A DNA stretch of 25,207 nucleotides from an uncultured Atopobium sp. (GTDB lineage Bacteria > Actinomycetota > Coriobacteriia > Coriobacteriales > Atopobiaceae). Below, one piece after another: positions 15,599 through 23,024 of the stretch (the first letter of the stretch is position 1; every line of letters starts with the position of its first letter). The stretch spans positions 1 through 25,207 of the forward strand of contig CAMPCT010000010.1 of the NCBI GenBank assembly GCA_946647055.1, given 5' to 3'. The notes below the pieces were generated by a model. It did not search any database. It saw nothing but the letters and a program-made list of their open reading frames with translations, and was not told the DNA's origin. The translations under genes were made by a program, and so were the position numbers.

Positions 15599-16474
15599 CT
15601 ATCGCTTGTAGAACTGGACCCTTTTCACCAGCGGACCGAGCACGCCTACGCTCGAGAGGACGTACTTGGCCAGCGTCTTTGGCTTCCGGTCAATCTGCCA
15701 GGCCCTCTTGAAATAGGAGGCCGCAGGAAGAGAGACGCGCGTCCTCTCCTCACCAATTGCAGCGAGCAGCCACGCCTCGATCGCAGGATACTCCTTGAAG
15801 AGGTAGGCTCGCTTCTCGTAGATGTGCTCGAGGCTGCGGAGCATCTTCTCGTCTCCGTTGTTGGTGAGCGAGTCTCCTTGCAGGTAGGTATCTACCAGGA
15901 CGTCGTCCACCAGGCAGACGCGCCTGCCGTATCCGGCACCTAGCATCCAGTCCCAGTCCATCATCCTTGTGAGCGAGGCGTCCAGGGGCTCCTCGAGCAG
16001 GACGGAGCGCTTGGTCATGATGGTCTGGGAGCTGCATACGGTGCCGCCCAGCAGCCTCTCGTACGGGATGACTCCCGCCTCGATCTTTGGGAACACCGTC
16101 TCGAAGCTGGACCCAAAGCCATGGCGCTCCAGCCTACAGGAACAGATGTCGGCATCGAGCTCGACCATTGCCTTGAGCTGCTTTTCCAGCTTCTCTGGCC
16201 TCCACACGTCGTCGCTGTCCTGTAGGGCAACGTACTCGCCCTTTGCCATGCCAACGGCAACGTTCCTTGCGGCGCCCTGCCCACTGTTCTTCTCGAGCCT
16301 GTGGTAGCGAATGCGCGGATCCGCCATGCCCTTGACCAGCTCGCCCGTATCGTCTGTGGAGCAGTCATCGATGATGATGAGCTCGAAGTCCTCGTAGGTC
16401 TGGGCAAGGACGCTCTCGACCGATCGGCCGAGGAGCCCGGCGCGGTTGTAGGTTGGAATGATTACCGAGATCAT
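15599..16474 (-). CDS. Family 2 glycosyltransferase
   Basis: A 291-residue cytoplasmic GT2 enzyme with a classical GT-A domain. It has MISVIIPTYNRAGLL (1-15), IIIDDCSTDDT (33-43), NSGQGAARNVAVG (63-75, the acceptor/donor loop), and YVALQDSDDVWRPEKL (81-96) with the DxD-type Asp86/Asp88/Asp89. No membrane anchor is seen. It probably builds the lipid-linked repeat unit at the inner face. The start at 16474 coincides with the conserved ISVIIPTYN beginning and has a weak GGTGG upstream. The downstream TupA-like gene follows after 50 bases. Donor sugar unknown. Confidence 0.88.
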   Translation of the reverse strand: MISVIIPTYNRAGLLGRSVESVLAQTYEDFELIIIDDCSTDDTGELVKGMADPRIRYHRLEKNSGQGAARNVAVGMAKGEYVALQDSDDVWRPEKLEKQLKAMVELDADICSCRLERHGFGSSFETVFPKIEAGVIPYERLLGGTVCSSQTIMTKRSVLLEEPLDASLTRMMDWDWMLGAGYGRRVCLVDDVLVDTYLQGDSLTNNGDEKMLRSLEHIYEKRAYLFKEYPAIEAWLLAAIGEERTRVSLPAASYFKRAWQIDRKPKTLAKYVLSSVGVLGPLVKRVQFYKR

Positions 16475-16532
16475 TGTCTGCCACCGTTTGTCTGTGCGTG
16501 AACGTGCACTTCAGAATCTACCCCTCGCATGC

Positions 16533-16553
16533 GGGCGCGTCAAACAGGCGCCC
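16533..16553 (-). terminator. Candidate terminator hairpin after the UDP-glucuronate epimerase
   Basis: GGGCGC and GCGCCC pair around a nine-base loop, starting about 11 bases after the epimerase stop codon on the minus strand. No T-run follows, so it would be a weak or Rho-assisted terminator. It lies in the 89-base gap before the next GT2. Confidence 0.3.
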
Positions 16554-16563
16554 ACGCACGCCG

Positions 16564-17616
16564 TCATTCGTCCTTGAGGTAGTAGGAGCGGTACCAGCGG
16601 GCGAACTCCCTCAGACCGGTCTCGAGGGGGACCTTGGGGACGAAGCCGAAGTCCCTCTCGAGCTCAGTGGCGTCCGCGTAGGTCTGGTAGACGTCCCCGG
16701 GCTGCATGGGGAGCAGCCTGTGCTCGGTCGGCCCGTCAACGACGCCTTCCTCAATGAGCACGCGCTCGAGCGTCTCGACAAACTCGAGGAGCCCAACCGG
16801 CTGGGATCCGCCGATGTTGTATATCTTGTAGCGCGTCCCCATCTCGTTTGGCGAGGGTGGGCGCCTCATCACCCTGCACACGCCCTCGACGATGTCGTCG
16901 ACGTAGGTGAAGTCACGCCGCATGTCCCCCATGTTGTAGATGCTGATGGGCTCGCCTTTTGCTATGAGGTTCGCGAACTTGAAGTAGGCCATGTCGGGTC
17001 GCCCGGCCGGCCCATAGACGGTAAAGAAGCGCAGGCCGGTGGAGGGGATGTCGTACAGCTTCGAGTAGGCGTGGGCCATGAGCTCGTTGGCTTTCTTGGT
17101 TGCCGCGTAGAGCGAGACGGGGTGGTCCACGGGATCCGTCTCGGCAAAGGGAACCTTCTTGTTCTCGCCGTAGACCGAGGAGGATGAGGCAAAGACGAGG
17201 TGGTCGACGGGGTGGTTGCGGCAGCACTCCAGTATGTTGGCAAAGCCAACGAGGTTGCTGTCGATATACGCGCGGGGGTTCTCGAGGGAGTAGCGCACCC
17301 CCGCCTGGGCGGCCAGGTTGACCAGCACGCTAAACCCGTGCTCTTCGAAGAGGCCCTCCAGGAGGCCCTCGTCGCAGAGGTCGCCGCGGACGAAGGAGAA
17401 CGCCCCCGCCTCAAAGCTGCCGGCAGGGACGTAGGCCTCCGGGCTCCCCGCCTCCTCGGCAAGGCGGCGCAGGCGCTCCTCCTTGATGCCCACGTCGTAG
17501 TAGTCGTTGACGTTGTCGAGCCCCACAACGCGCTCGCCGTCTCCGAGCAACCTCTTGCACAGGTGGAAGCCGATGAAGCCCGCCGCTCCGGTGATAAGAA
17601 TGGTGTGTCCTGACAT
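16564..17616 (-). CDS. UDP-glucuronate 4-epimerase (extended SDR family)
   Basis: A 350-residue nucleotide-sugar epimerase. GAAGFIG (10-16) binds NAD; the catalytic pair is Tyr170 and Lys174 in SLYAATKKANELMAH, preceded by FASSSSVYG (142-150). Segments FFTVYGPAGRPDMAYFKF and RRDFTYVDDIVEGV are characteristic of UDP-glucuronate/galacturonate 4-epimerases such as Cap1J/CapI rather than UDP-glucose 4-epimerase. It interconverts UDP-glucuronate and UDP-galacturonate, and the Ugd ending at position 134 would make the substrate. ATG 17616 gives the normal Rossmann start with an AAGAGG upstream; an in-frame extension to 17697 adds 27 residues with no family match and is rejected. It is preceded by the largest non-coding gap in the window, so it probably has its own promoter. 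Confidence 0.86.
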   Translation of the reverse strand: MSGHTILITGAAGFIGFHLCKRLLGDGERVVGLDNVNDYYDVGIKEERLRRLAEEAGSPEAYVPAGSFEAGAFSFVRGDLCDEGLLEGLFEEHGFSVLVNLAAQAGVRYSLENPRAYIDSNLVGFANILECCRNHPVDHLVFASSSSVYGENKKVPFAETDPVDHPVSLYAATKKANELMAHAYSKLYDIPSTGLRFFTVYGPAGRPDMAYFKFANLIAKGEPISIYNMGDMRRDFTYVDDIVEGVCRVMRRPPSPNEMGTRYKIYNIGGSQPVGLLEFVETLERVLIEEGVVDGPTEHRLLPMQPGDVYQTYADATELERDFGFVPKVPLETGLREFARWYRSYYLKDE

Positions 17617-17750
17617 ATGCTGCCTCTTCCCGCTGTTGATGAGAGCCAGAGTCCGTAGGGTCGTCATTGGTAGATACTTCAAATTGGCCACCCGCATGCT
17701 GCGGTACCTGCCGCATCATCATATCTCATCTACAAAGGCGTCACAGAAGA

Positions 17751-17766
17751 ACCGGGCTTTCCCGGT
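17751..17766 (-). terminator. Candidate intrinsic terminator of the GT2/flippase transcript
   Basis: ACCGGG and CCCGGT pair around a four-base loop. On the minus strand the stem is followed by TCTTCTGTG, a modest T-rich tail. It lies about 158 bases after the GT2 stop at 17924 and before the epimerase, which fits the end of the upstream minus-strand operon. Confidence 0.4.
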
Positions 17767-17783
17767 GAGACCCCTGCTGCGTA

Positions 17784-17816
17784 CATGGGCTCCAGAGCAG
17801 TGGGGCTCTGGCCATG
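17784..17816. repeat. Imperfect inverted repeat (hairpin) in the non-coding gap
   Basis: CATGG (17784-17788) pairs with CCATG (17812-17816), and CCAGAGC (17792-17798) pairs with GCTCTGG (17805-17811), giving a 12-base-pair stem with a three-base bulge on one side and a six-base loop. It lies between the GT2 stop and the terminator-like hairpin. It may protect the 3' end of the transcript or form part of the termination region. Confidence 0.4.
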
Positions 17817-17923
17817 GCTGGCACCGTGCTTTCGCCCGTACTGTCGCCAGAGGCATCGTTCCCCGTTCAACAAGGCCGGCTGGAAGGCGGTCCGCCTTAC
17901 CAGGGCGATGGGACAAAGGAGGC

Positions 17924-18889
17924 CTAGCTGTCCCTCCCACGCGGGACAAACAGCGGGATGAGGACCTGCCCCACCCGCCTTCCGATTCCCTGCTGCCACA
18001 GGCCGTGCCTGACGATCGTGATCACGTGACCCAGACCCCTGGGCTGCGCGGAGCCGTAGTCGCGGCACGCGCAGTAGTCCTTCTCGGAAAGGCGCCCCTC
18101 ATACGCCTTTGCGAAGGCCGCAGCCTGCTCTTGTGCCCGCTCGTGGGCCTTTGCGACCTCACCAACGATCGAGAGGTAGCGGAGAACGTCGTACGTGCGT
18201 GCTCCCTCAACATTGGCCCCGTGCTGACGGTACTTCACGAGGGGCTGGTCAACGAAGGCTATCTTGCCGAGCGCCGCTGCAACGAGCATGATCCACCAAT
18301 CGTGCATGACGATGCCCTGCACGTCCTCCACCTCGCCCAAGGCATCGATCAGCGCACGATTTATGAGCATCGTGCATCCCGGAGCCATGTTGCCAACCAG
18401 CAGACGCCTGAACTGCGTTGCCGACGGGTCAAAGTGCTCCAGTCGCAAGAATGACGGTGCGACCGGGGAAAGGGTGCTGTCCACAACCTCTGCGTCGCAG
18501 AATGCGAGTACCGGGACATCGTCGCCAAGCTCCTCCTCGCACTGCCGTGCGGCAAGCAGGAGCTCCTCTACCTTGTTGGGGGCCCATACGTCATCTTGGT
18601 CTGAGAAGAGCACATAGCCGGCGTCCGACTGCCCCAACAGCCACAGGAAGCGCCCGCTTGGACCCCGGTGGAGCCGCTCGTCCTCCAAAACGTGGATGCG
18701 GCCGTCCTCCCCCGCCAGGCGCCGTATCAGCCCTGGGGTGCCATCCGTTGACCCGTCATCGCAAACAAGCAACCGCCACTGCCCAAAGGTCTGATCCTGT
18801 ATCGATTGGACCTGCTCCTCGAGGTACGTCTCGCCGTTATAGGTAGCCATCAAGACGTCGACCGTCGGATACCGTGGCCCTTCCGTCAT
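17924..18889 (-). CDS. Family 2 glycosyltransferase, rhamnosyltransferase-like
   Basis: A 321-residue GT2 enzyme. It has VDVLMATYNGETYLEEQV (10-27), VCDDGSTDGT (42-51), YVLFSDQDDVWAPNKV (92-107), and in the C-terminal half MHDWWIMLVAAALGKIAF followed by LVKYRQHGANV. This set is typical of rhamnosyltransferase-like GT2 enzymes of rhamnan and O-antigen loci. The basic C-terminus (IGRRVGQVLIPLFVPR) may touch the membrane. The start at 18889 overlaps the flippase stop as ATGA, with AGGAGG seven bases upstream, so the pair is translationally coupled. A longer frame upstream of 18889 only reads through the flippase in another frame. dTDP-rhamnose is the likely donor by family and context. Confidence 0.88.
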   Translation of the reverse strand: MTEGPRYPTVDVLMATYNGETYLEEQVQSIQDQTFGQWRLLVCDDGSTDGTPGLIRRLAGEDGRIHVLEDERLHRGPSGRFLWLLGQSDAGYVLFSDQDDVWAPNKVEELLLAARQCEEELGDDVPVLAFCDAEVVDSTLSPVAPSFLRLEHFDPSATQFRRLLVGNMAPGCTMLINRALIDALGEVEDVQGIVMHDWWIMLVAAALGKIAFVDQPLVKYRQHGANVEGARTYDVLRYLSIVGEVAKAHERAQEQAAAFAKAYEGRLSEKDYCACRDYGSAQPRGLGHVITIVRHGLWQQGIGRRVGQVLIPLFVPRGRDS

Positions 18890-20439
18890 CGCGATTCCTC
18901 CTGTTGTATGCCCACGTGTGGGGCGAGCAGATTCGATGCCCATCTGATTGCCGTCTTCAGCAGGGGGTTTCTGAGGTTGACAAGAAGGTAGACCGCAGCA
19001 GAGACCAGCGTGCAAATCACGCCGCGCAGCAGCAACATGATGATCCCGTCGCCCGGGACGAGTGAGCAGAGGAAAAAGGATATCCCGCAGACCAGCAGCG
19101 TCCCTACGGCATAGAAGAGGTTGTCGGCAAAGTACTCCCCCATCTTCCCGTTCTTGAAGTAGTACTTGAAGATGATGGCCGTTGCCATGCCAAAGTTGAT
19201 GATCAACAGGGAGATGAGGGTTGCAGCGATGACGCCCTCTACCCCCCACATACGGACAAACAGGAAGTTGAGAACCAAGTTGGCCGCCGACTCCGCAACG
19301 GCCCTCCAGCGCATCTCCCACCAAAGGCCCGCGCCGCTTGCATAGATCGAGATGATGTCACCCATCTTCAGGCTGTAGTAGTACAGGACCATAAGGATGA
19401 CGGCTGCCATGCCAAACGTGTTCTGCTCCCCCGCCCAGAGTCTCATGAAGGGCTGGTACAGACAGAGCAGGCAGGCGGTACTCCAGCCGGAGACGAGCAT
19501 GTAGACGAAGTTCATGAGGCGCATGTCGCCGTAGTTCTTGTCTGCGCTGTCGGTGACGATGCTGTTCCCAACCGTGGGGAGAATGGCCGTCGAGACGACT
19601 CCCAGAAGGCCCGTCACGGCGTTCATGATGAGGAGGTAGTTGTTGTAGATGGCGGTGACGGTCAGACCGAGGAAGGTTGAGAGGAAGACGCTGTCAAAGG
19701 AGTTGCGCGTGGTCACGCAGACGCGCTGGATGGTCAACCCAACAACACGTTTGCGAATCGATGCACGCAGCTCGTTGGATATCCTGCCCTTGGGAGCGTA
19801 TTCGGGATAGTTCCTGTCAACGTAGCGGGAGACGCAAAGGTTGTTGAGGAGCGTGCATAGGGGAATGGCAACGAGGTAGGCGTAGTAGTTGTGCACCGCC
19901 AGCAAGATGACGATCTGTGCCGCGTTGAGCACGACGTTGGTGATTGTGTTCACGTTGCTCACCACATCCACCCGCTGCATGGCGGTTGGGAGAGCCTGCT
20001 TGTAGGCAAACAGGAGGTAGCTGACAACCGTGTTGGCCAGGTAGATGAGGTAGAGGATGTAGATGTTGACGTCTGCGGGAGGCTCGCCCTTGATGAGCCG
20101 GGGAAGGAAGGGGAGCACCGCAAGCCCCAAGAGGCCAATAACGATGCCTATGATGCGGTACACCCTGCGATAGTAGTTCATGAGCGCAGAGATGACCGGC
20201 TTGTCATCCTTTGCCACGGGCTCGTAGAGAGCGTACACGATGGCGGTGCCAATCCCAAGGTCGGCAAGGTTCAGCACCTGCAGGATGGAGGCGACCAGCG
20301 AGTTGAGGCCCACGTACTCCATGCCGAGGACGTAGATGAGAGCCGTACGGGAGAAGAAGGGCATGAGCATGGTGACCACCTTGTTCACCATGCCAAACAC
20401 CAGGTTTCTCTTGGCTTTTTCGACTCGGCTCTCTGTCAT
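18886..20439 (-). CDS. Polysaccharide flippase, Wzx/MOP superfamily
   Basis: A 517-residue membrane protein with about 12-14 hydrophobic helices over its whole length. The start reads MTESRVEKAKRNLVFGMVNKVV, the arrangement seen in Gram-positive Wzx-type flippases (basic residues, then N-x-x-F before helix 1). It flips undecaprenyl-diphosphate-linked repeat units outward. ATG 20439 has AGGGAAGG close upstream. Upstream in-frame ATGs at 20466 and 20496 are less likely: the latter lies in the loop of a strong hairpin and the extra residues are hydrophilic. Its stop overlaps the GT2 start (ATGA). As a Wzx protein it implies that a full repeat-unit polymer is made here, in addition to the ArnEF-like monosaccharide route at 177-904. 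Confidence 0.88.
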   Translation of the reverse strand: MTESRVEKAKRNLVFGMVNKVVTMLMPFFSRTALIYVLGMEYVGLNSLVASILQVLNLADLGIGTAIVYALYEPVAKDDKPVISALMNYYRRVYRIIGIVIGLLGLAVLPFLPRLIKGEPPADVNIYILYLIYLANTVVSYLLFAYKQALPTAMQRVDVVSNVNTITNVVLNAAQIVILLAVHNYYAYLVAIPLCTLLNNLCVSRYVDRNYPEYAPKGRISNELRASIRKRVVGLTIQRVCVTTRNSFDSVFLSTFLGLTVTAIYNNYLLIMNAVTGLLGVVSTAILPTVGNSIVTDSADKNYGDMRLMNFVYMLVSGWSTACLLCLYQPFMRLWAGEQNTFGMAAVILMVLYYYSLKMGDIISIYASGAGLWWEMRWRAVAESAANLVLNFLFVRMWGVEGVIAATLISLLIINFGMATAIIFKYYFKNGKMGEYFADNLFYAVGTLLVCGISFFLCSLVPGDGIIMLLLRGVICTLVSAAVYLLVNLRNPLLKTAIRWASNLLAPHVGIQQEESR

Positions 20440-20470
20440 TGCCTTCCCTATCGCACGGATAAGCATCCGA

Positions 20471-20522
20471 GAAGGCTTGCCACCCCTGTCATTCACTCGA
20501 AGTCAGGGGGTGGCAAGCCTTC
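20471..20522. terminator. Large stem-loop between L,D-transpeptidase and flippase genes
   Basis: Arms 20471-20488 and 20504-20522 are complementary over about 18 base pairs with one unpaired C/G, around a 15-base loop. This is by far the longest intergenic hairpin in the window. It lies 38 bases after the L,D-transpeptidase stop and just before the flippase start, both on the minus strand. No T-run follows on either strand, so it could be a U-tract-less terminator, a transcript-processing or stabilising element, or an attenuator for the flippase. A smaller hairpin (arms 20527-20533 and 20544-20550) precedes it on the minus strand. Confidence 0.5.
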
Positions 20523-20560
20523 CGAGGTACCCCACAAGAGTCAGGGGTACGTCACCAGAC

Positions 20561-22873
20561 TTATGAGTATGTCCTCGTCCTCAGGCTGAGGCAGCGAGTG
20601 CCGGGGTGTACGTTTTCGTAGATCCACTGGGCGTTGGGGTGGTCAAGGCGGATGCACCCGTGCGAGAGGTGCTTGCCAAGTTCGTTGCTCGAATACAGCC
20701 AAGAATGGTAGCCAAGCTGGTAGTCAACCGAGGTGAAGAACTGCTCTTGCGGGTTGATGTAGCGCCTTCGCGACCCCTCGAACGTCGAGGTGAGGCTGTT
20801 GGCCCATGCGTCGCCACCCTCAAGGTCGTTGTTGCCCGTGTTGCGCAGCGCCATGTAGTAGTCGTACCGTCCGTCCCACGGACTGCCGTCGGGGTTCATG
20901 CAGATGCTCGGGTCGCCGGTCGTGCAGTTCCACCCAAAGAGAGGCTCCCAGTTGCCCTGCGATCCCTTGAACACGGCAAGATAGCTCCCATCCCACGAGC
21001 ATGCGATGAGGTAGCCCGTGCCGCTCCTTCCATCCTTGATCTGGAGCCAGATGTCATGAAGGATGTCATAGTGGCCTAGGTCGGTCCCACCGGGGGTAAT
21101 GTCGTTGTCAAAGTGGGAGCGTGGGTCGGTGCTGAAGTACACCCAATGGCCGTTGACCTGCCTCCAACCGGCCTTAATCTCCTTGACCTTGCCGTTGTTG
21201 TCGGCCTCGTAGCCCTTGCCGCCACCCACAGCAATGACCCCATTGCGCAGGACATAGCCCTCCTCCAACGTATAGTGGGGATAGCCTCCAGCCGTGGAGT
21301 AGCCAAACTTCGCACCGAGGTAGTTCTTCCAGATGGGCTCGATCCAGTAGCGCTGCTTGGAGGCGTTATTGTGGTCCGTCGCGTAGGTGTACTTGTTGGT
21401 GACGACCCAACCGGCCGCGCTAGGCAGCTTGCCGTCGTTATCGGCGAGCAGGATGGTGTTGTCGGCCCTCTTCCTCACGCCGCGGAAGATGTAGCCCTGG
21501 CCACCGATTCCGAAGACGTCGCCAAAGCCGGGCACGGTGAAGAAGCCTGAGCGGGCGGCCTTGCGCGTGGCATCAACGTAGTAGCGCTCGAGGTGGCCGT
21601 CATAGAGCGAGGTCACGACGAAGTTGTTGGAGGTCATGTCGGAGCCCAGGAGCCTGCCGTTGGACTCGGCAATGTAGGTATAGCCCTTGCCGTTGTCGTA
21701 CTTGCCGCGCAGGATGCGGCCGTCGGCCATGGCGTAGGCGTAGTAGGGGGCACCGTCGCCTTCAGGGGTGACCAGGCGGCCTTGGGCGGCGGCGTGCGGC
21801 GAGCCATAGACGGTGTCGCCAAACCAGTAGCGCTGCTTGCCCTGACCAAAGCCGTTGGTGACATAGAAGCCGGAGCGGAGCCTGCCGTCGTTGTCGGCCG
21901 ACCAGAGCCTGCCGTTGAACCTGAAGTCGCCGCGGCGGATGATGCCCTGGCTGTTGGCGAACACGTCAGCGTAGCCAGGAACGGTGAAGAAGCCGGACTT
22001 GACGGCCTTGGTCGCGAAGTCCACGTAGTAGCGCTCGAGGTGACCGTCATAGAGGTCGGTGACGACGAAGTTGTTGTGGGTGACGTCGTTGCCGATGAGT
22101 CGGCCGTTGTTGTCGGCGATGTAGACACGACCCTTGCCGTTGTCCCACTTGCCGCGCACGATGACGCCGTCAGGCCTGGCGTAGGCGTAGTAGGGGGCGC
22201 CGTTCTCGGGGCCGATGAGCATGTCCTTGGCAACGGAGCCGTCGTCGTTCCACACCCAGTAGCGCTCGGTGGTTCCGGAGCGCTTGTCAATCACCCAGTG
22301 GCCCTTGCGGGGCTCAGGGTCGGCCTGGGGGGCCTCCTCCTGGGCTGCGGCGAGCGGGGCCGGCTCCTCGACGGGCTCGGTGACGGTCTCGTCCGCGGGC
22401 TCGACGGGGTCAGCTGCCGGGTCGACGGCAGGCTCGTCCGTAGGCTCGTCAACGGGGTTGTCCGCAGGCTCGTCCACGGGCTCGGCGGGGTCGACCGCCG
22501 GGTCGTCGGTCGGCTCGGTGGCGGGCTCGGTGGGCTCATCGACAGGGTCGACCACGGGATCGACGACGGGGTCGGTCGCAGGCTCATCAGCCGGAGTTGC
22601 GGGCTCGTCCGCGGGAGCGACCGGATCGTCGGCAGGTGCCACGGGCTCGTCGGCAGGTGCTGCAGGCTCGGCCACGACGGCCACAGGCTCGTCGACGGGC
22701 TCGACCTGGTCCTCCGGAACAAGCTCGTTGGACTCGACGAGGATGGGCTCGTCCGCCTCCTCGGCAAGGGCGGCGGCAGGCGTCACCGCGGTCACGGCCG
22801 CAGCGAGACCAAGCGCCAGAACTCCTCGCAGAACGAGCTCGGGGAGCGCCGCGTGCTTCGTTTGTCTCCTCAT
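20561..22873 (-). CDS. Secreted L,D-transpeptidase (YkuD domain) with cell-wall-binding-like repeats
   Basis: A 770-residue exported protein. A signal peptide (about 1-37, ending AAALA) is followed by an acidic low-complexity linker (about 59-171) built from repeats of the DEPAxPA/DPVDEP type. A central region (about 191-560) holds repeats such as YIADNNGRL, SADNDGRL and ADNDGKL, like glucan/cell-wall-binding repeats. The C-terminal domain (about 590-770) ends with the YkuD catalytic motif: His723, then SHGCIR with Cys740. Such enzymes form 3-3 peptide cross-links or attach proteins to peptidoglycan. GGGAGG lies five bases before ATG 22873, which also gives the proper signal peptide; an upstream TTG at 22894 is rejected. 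It is probably anchored in the wall by the repeats and the long linker would span the wall. Confidence 0.9.
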   Translation of the reverse strand: MRRQTKHAALPELVLRGVLALGLAAAVTAVTPAAALAEEADEPILVESNELVPEDQVEPVDEPVAVVAEPAAPADEPVAPADDPVAPADEPATPADEPATDPVVDPVVDPVDEPTEPATEPTDDPAVDPAEPVDEPADNPVDEPTDEPAVDPAADPVEPADETVTEPVEEPAPLAAAQEEAPQADPEPRKGHWVIDKRSGTTERYWVWNDDGSVAKDMLIGPENGAPYYAYARPDGVIVRGKWDNGKGRVYIADNNGRLIGNDVTHNNFVVTDLYDGHLERYYVDFATKAVKSGFFTVPGYADVFANSQGIIRRGDFRFNGRLWSADNDGRLRSGFYVTNGFGQGKQRYWFGDTVYGSPHAAAQGRLVTPEGDGAPYYAYAMADGRILRGKYDNGKGYTYIAESNGRLLGSDMTSNNFVVTSLYDGHLERYYVDATRKAARSGFFTVPGFGDVFGIGGQGYIFRGVRKRADNTILLADNDGKLPSAAGWVVTNKYTYATDHNNASKQRYWIEPIWKNYLGAKFGYSTAGGYPHYTLEEGYVLRNGVIAVGGGKGYEADNNGKVKEIKAGWRQVNGHWVYFSTDPRSHFDNDITPGGTDLGHYDILHDIWLQIKDGRSGTGYLIACSWDGSYLAVFKGSQGNWEPLFGWNCTTGDPSICMNPDGSPWDGRYDYYMALRNTGNNDLEGGDAWANSLTSTFEGSRRRYINPQEQFFTSVDYQLGYHSWLYSSNELGKHLSHGCIRLDHPNAQWIYENVHPGTRCLSLRTRTYS
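21338..22201 (-). repeat. Tandem duplication of a 149-residue module inside the L,D-transpeptidase
   Basis: Two copies of a 447-base unit lie head to tail, about 21755-22201 and 21338-21754. Both encode GAPYYAYA, then RGK(W/Y)DNGKG, NNFVVT, LYDGHLERYYVD, SGFFTVPG, ADNDG and KQRYW in the same order. Copy 2 has several substitutions and a slightly different spacing near its end. The unit is itself made of smaller cell-wall-binding-like repeats, so this is a higher-order duplication. Confidence 0.85.
22361..22699 (-). repeat. Low-complexity Pro/Asp/Glu/Ala linker-coding repeat
   Basis: About 113 codons of short, imperfect repeats encode units such as PADEPVA, DPVVDPV and TDEPAVDP. The DNA shows repeated gctcgtc/gtcgac-like blocks on the plus strand. 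This is explained by the protein linker, an extended negatively charged spacer after the signal peptide. Confidence 0.85.
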
Positions 22874-22894
22874 AGGACCTCCCAAAAGCGACAA

Positions 22895-22923
22895 CTAGTC
22901 CAGTTAGCTGCTGTAAGTGTCAA
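22895..22923 (-). promoter_or_regulatory. Candidate promoter of the L,D-transpeptidase gene
   Basis: On the minus strand a perfect TTGACA (plus-strand 22918-22923) is followed after 17 bases by GACTAG (plus-strand 22895-22900), a poor -10 match, 21 bases before the start codon. The -35 is convincing; the -10 is not. A TATAGT further upstream is another possible -10. Confidence 0.35.
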
Positions 22924-22959
22924 TACTATACGCGAGAACCAACGCGTCGGTCTCAAAGA

Positions 22960-22979
22960 AGCGCCCCCGCGGGGGCGCT
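22960..22979 (-). terminator. Intrinsic terminator after rmlD
   Basis: A perfect 20-base palindrome (AGCGCCCCCG and its complement) lies 45 bases after the rmlD stop. On the minus strand it is followed by TCTTTGAG, a short T-rich tail. It would end the rmlB-rmlD transcript and insulate the L,D-transpeptidase promoter just beyond it. Confidence 0.65.
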
Positions 22980-23024
22980 CCCTCAAAAGAAACCACAAGC
23001 TGTTCGATAGTTGTTGGGAACTCG

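Larger units (their letters stand above)
17617..17923. other. 307-base non-coding gap with several hairpins
   Basis: No convincing gene is visible on either strand; short open frames here have no recognisable protein features. The part near the epimerase (17700-17740) contains AT-rich sequence with TATGAT on the minus strand, a possible -10 element. The part near the end of the upstream GT2 contains two hairpins (17751-17766 and 17784-17816). The gap probably holds the end of one minus-strand transcript and the promoter and leader of the next. Confidence 0.4.

Noticed and set aside
17507..18454. A 315-codon plus-strand frame crossing the non-coding gap
   Set aside because: It covers parts of the epimerase and GT2 in antisense, and the only unshared part is the structured gap. 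No protein feature is visible.
18890..19324. N-terminal extension of the GT2 at 17924-18889 by 145 codons
   Set aside because: The extension is the flippase read in another frame. ATG 18889 has AGGAGG and begins just before the conserved GT2 start.
22340..22700. Short direct repeats that could suggest a CRISPR or minisatellite
   Set aside because: Units are imperfect, in multiples of three bases and encode a Pro/Asp/Glu-rich linker. There are no unique spacers.
22960..22979. Perfect palindrome as a regulator binding site
   Set aside because: Its position after rmlD, GC-rich stem and T-rich tail on the minus strand fit an intrinsic terminator better.
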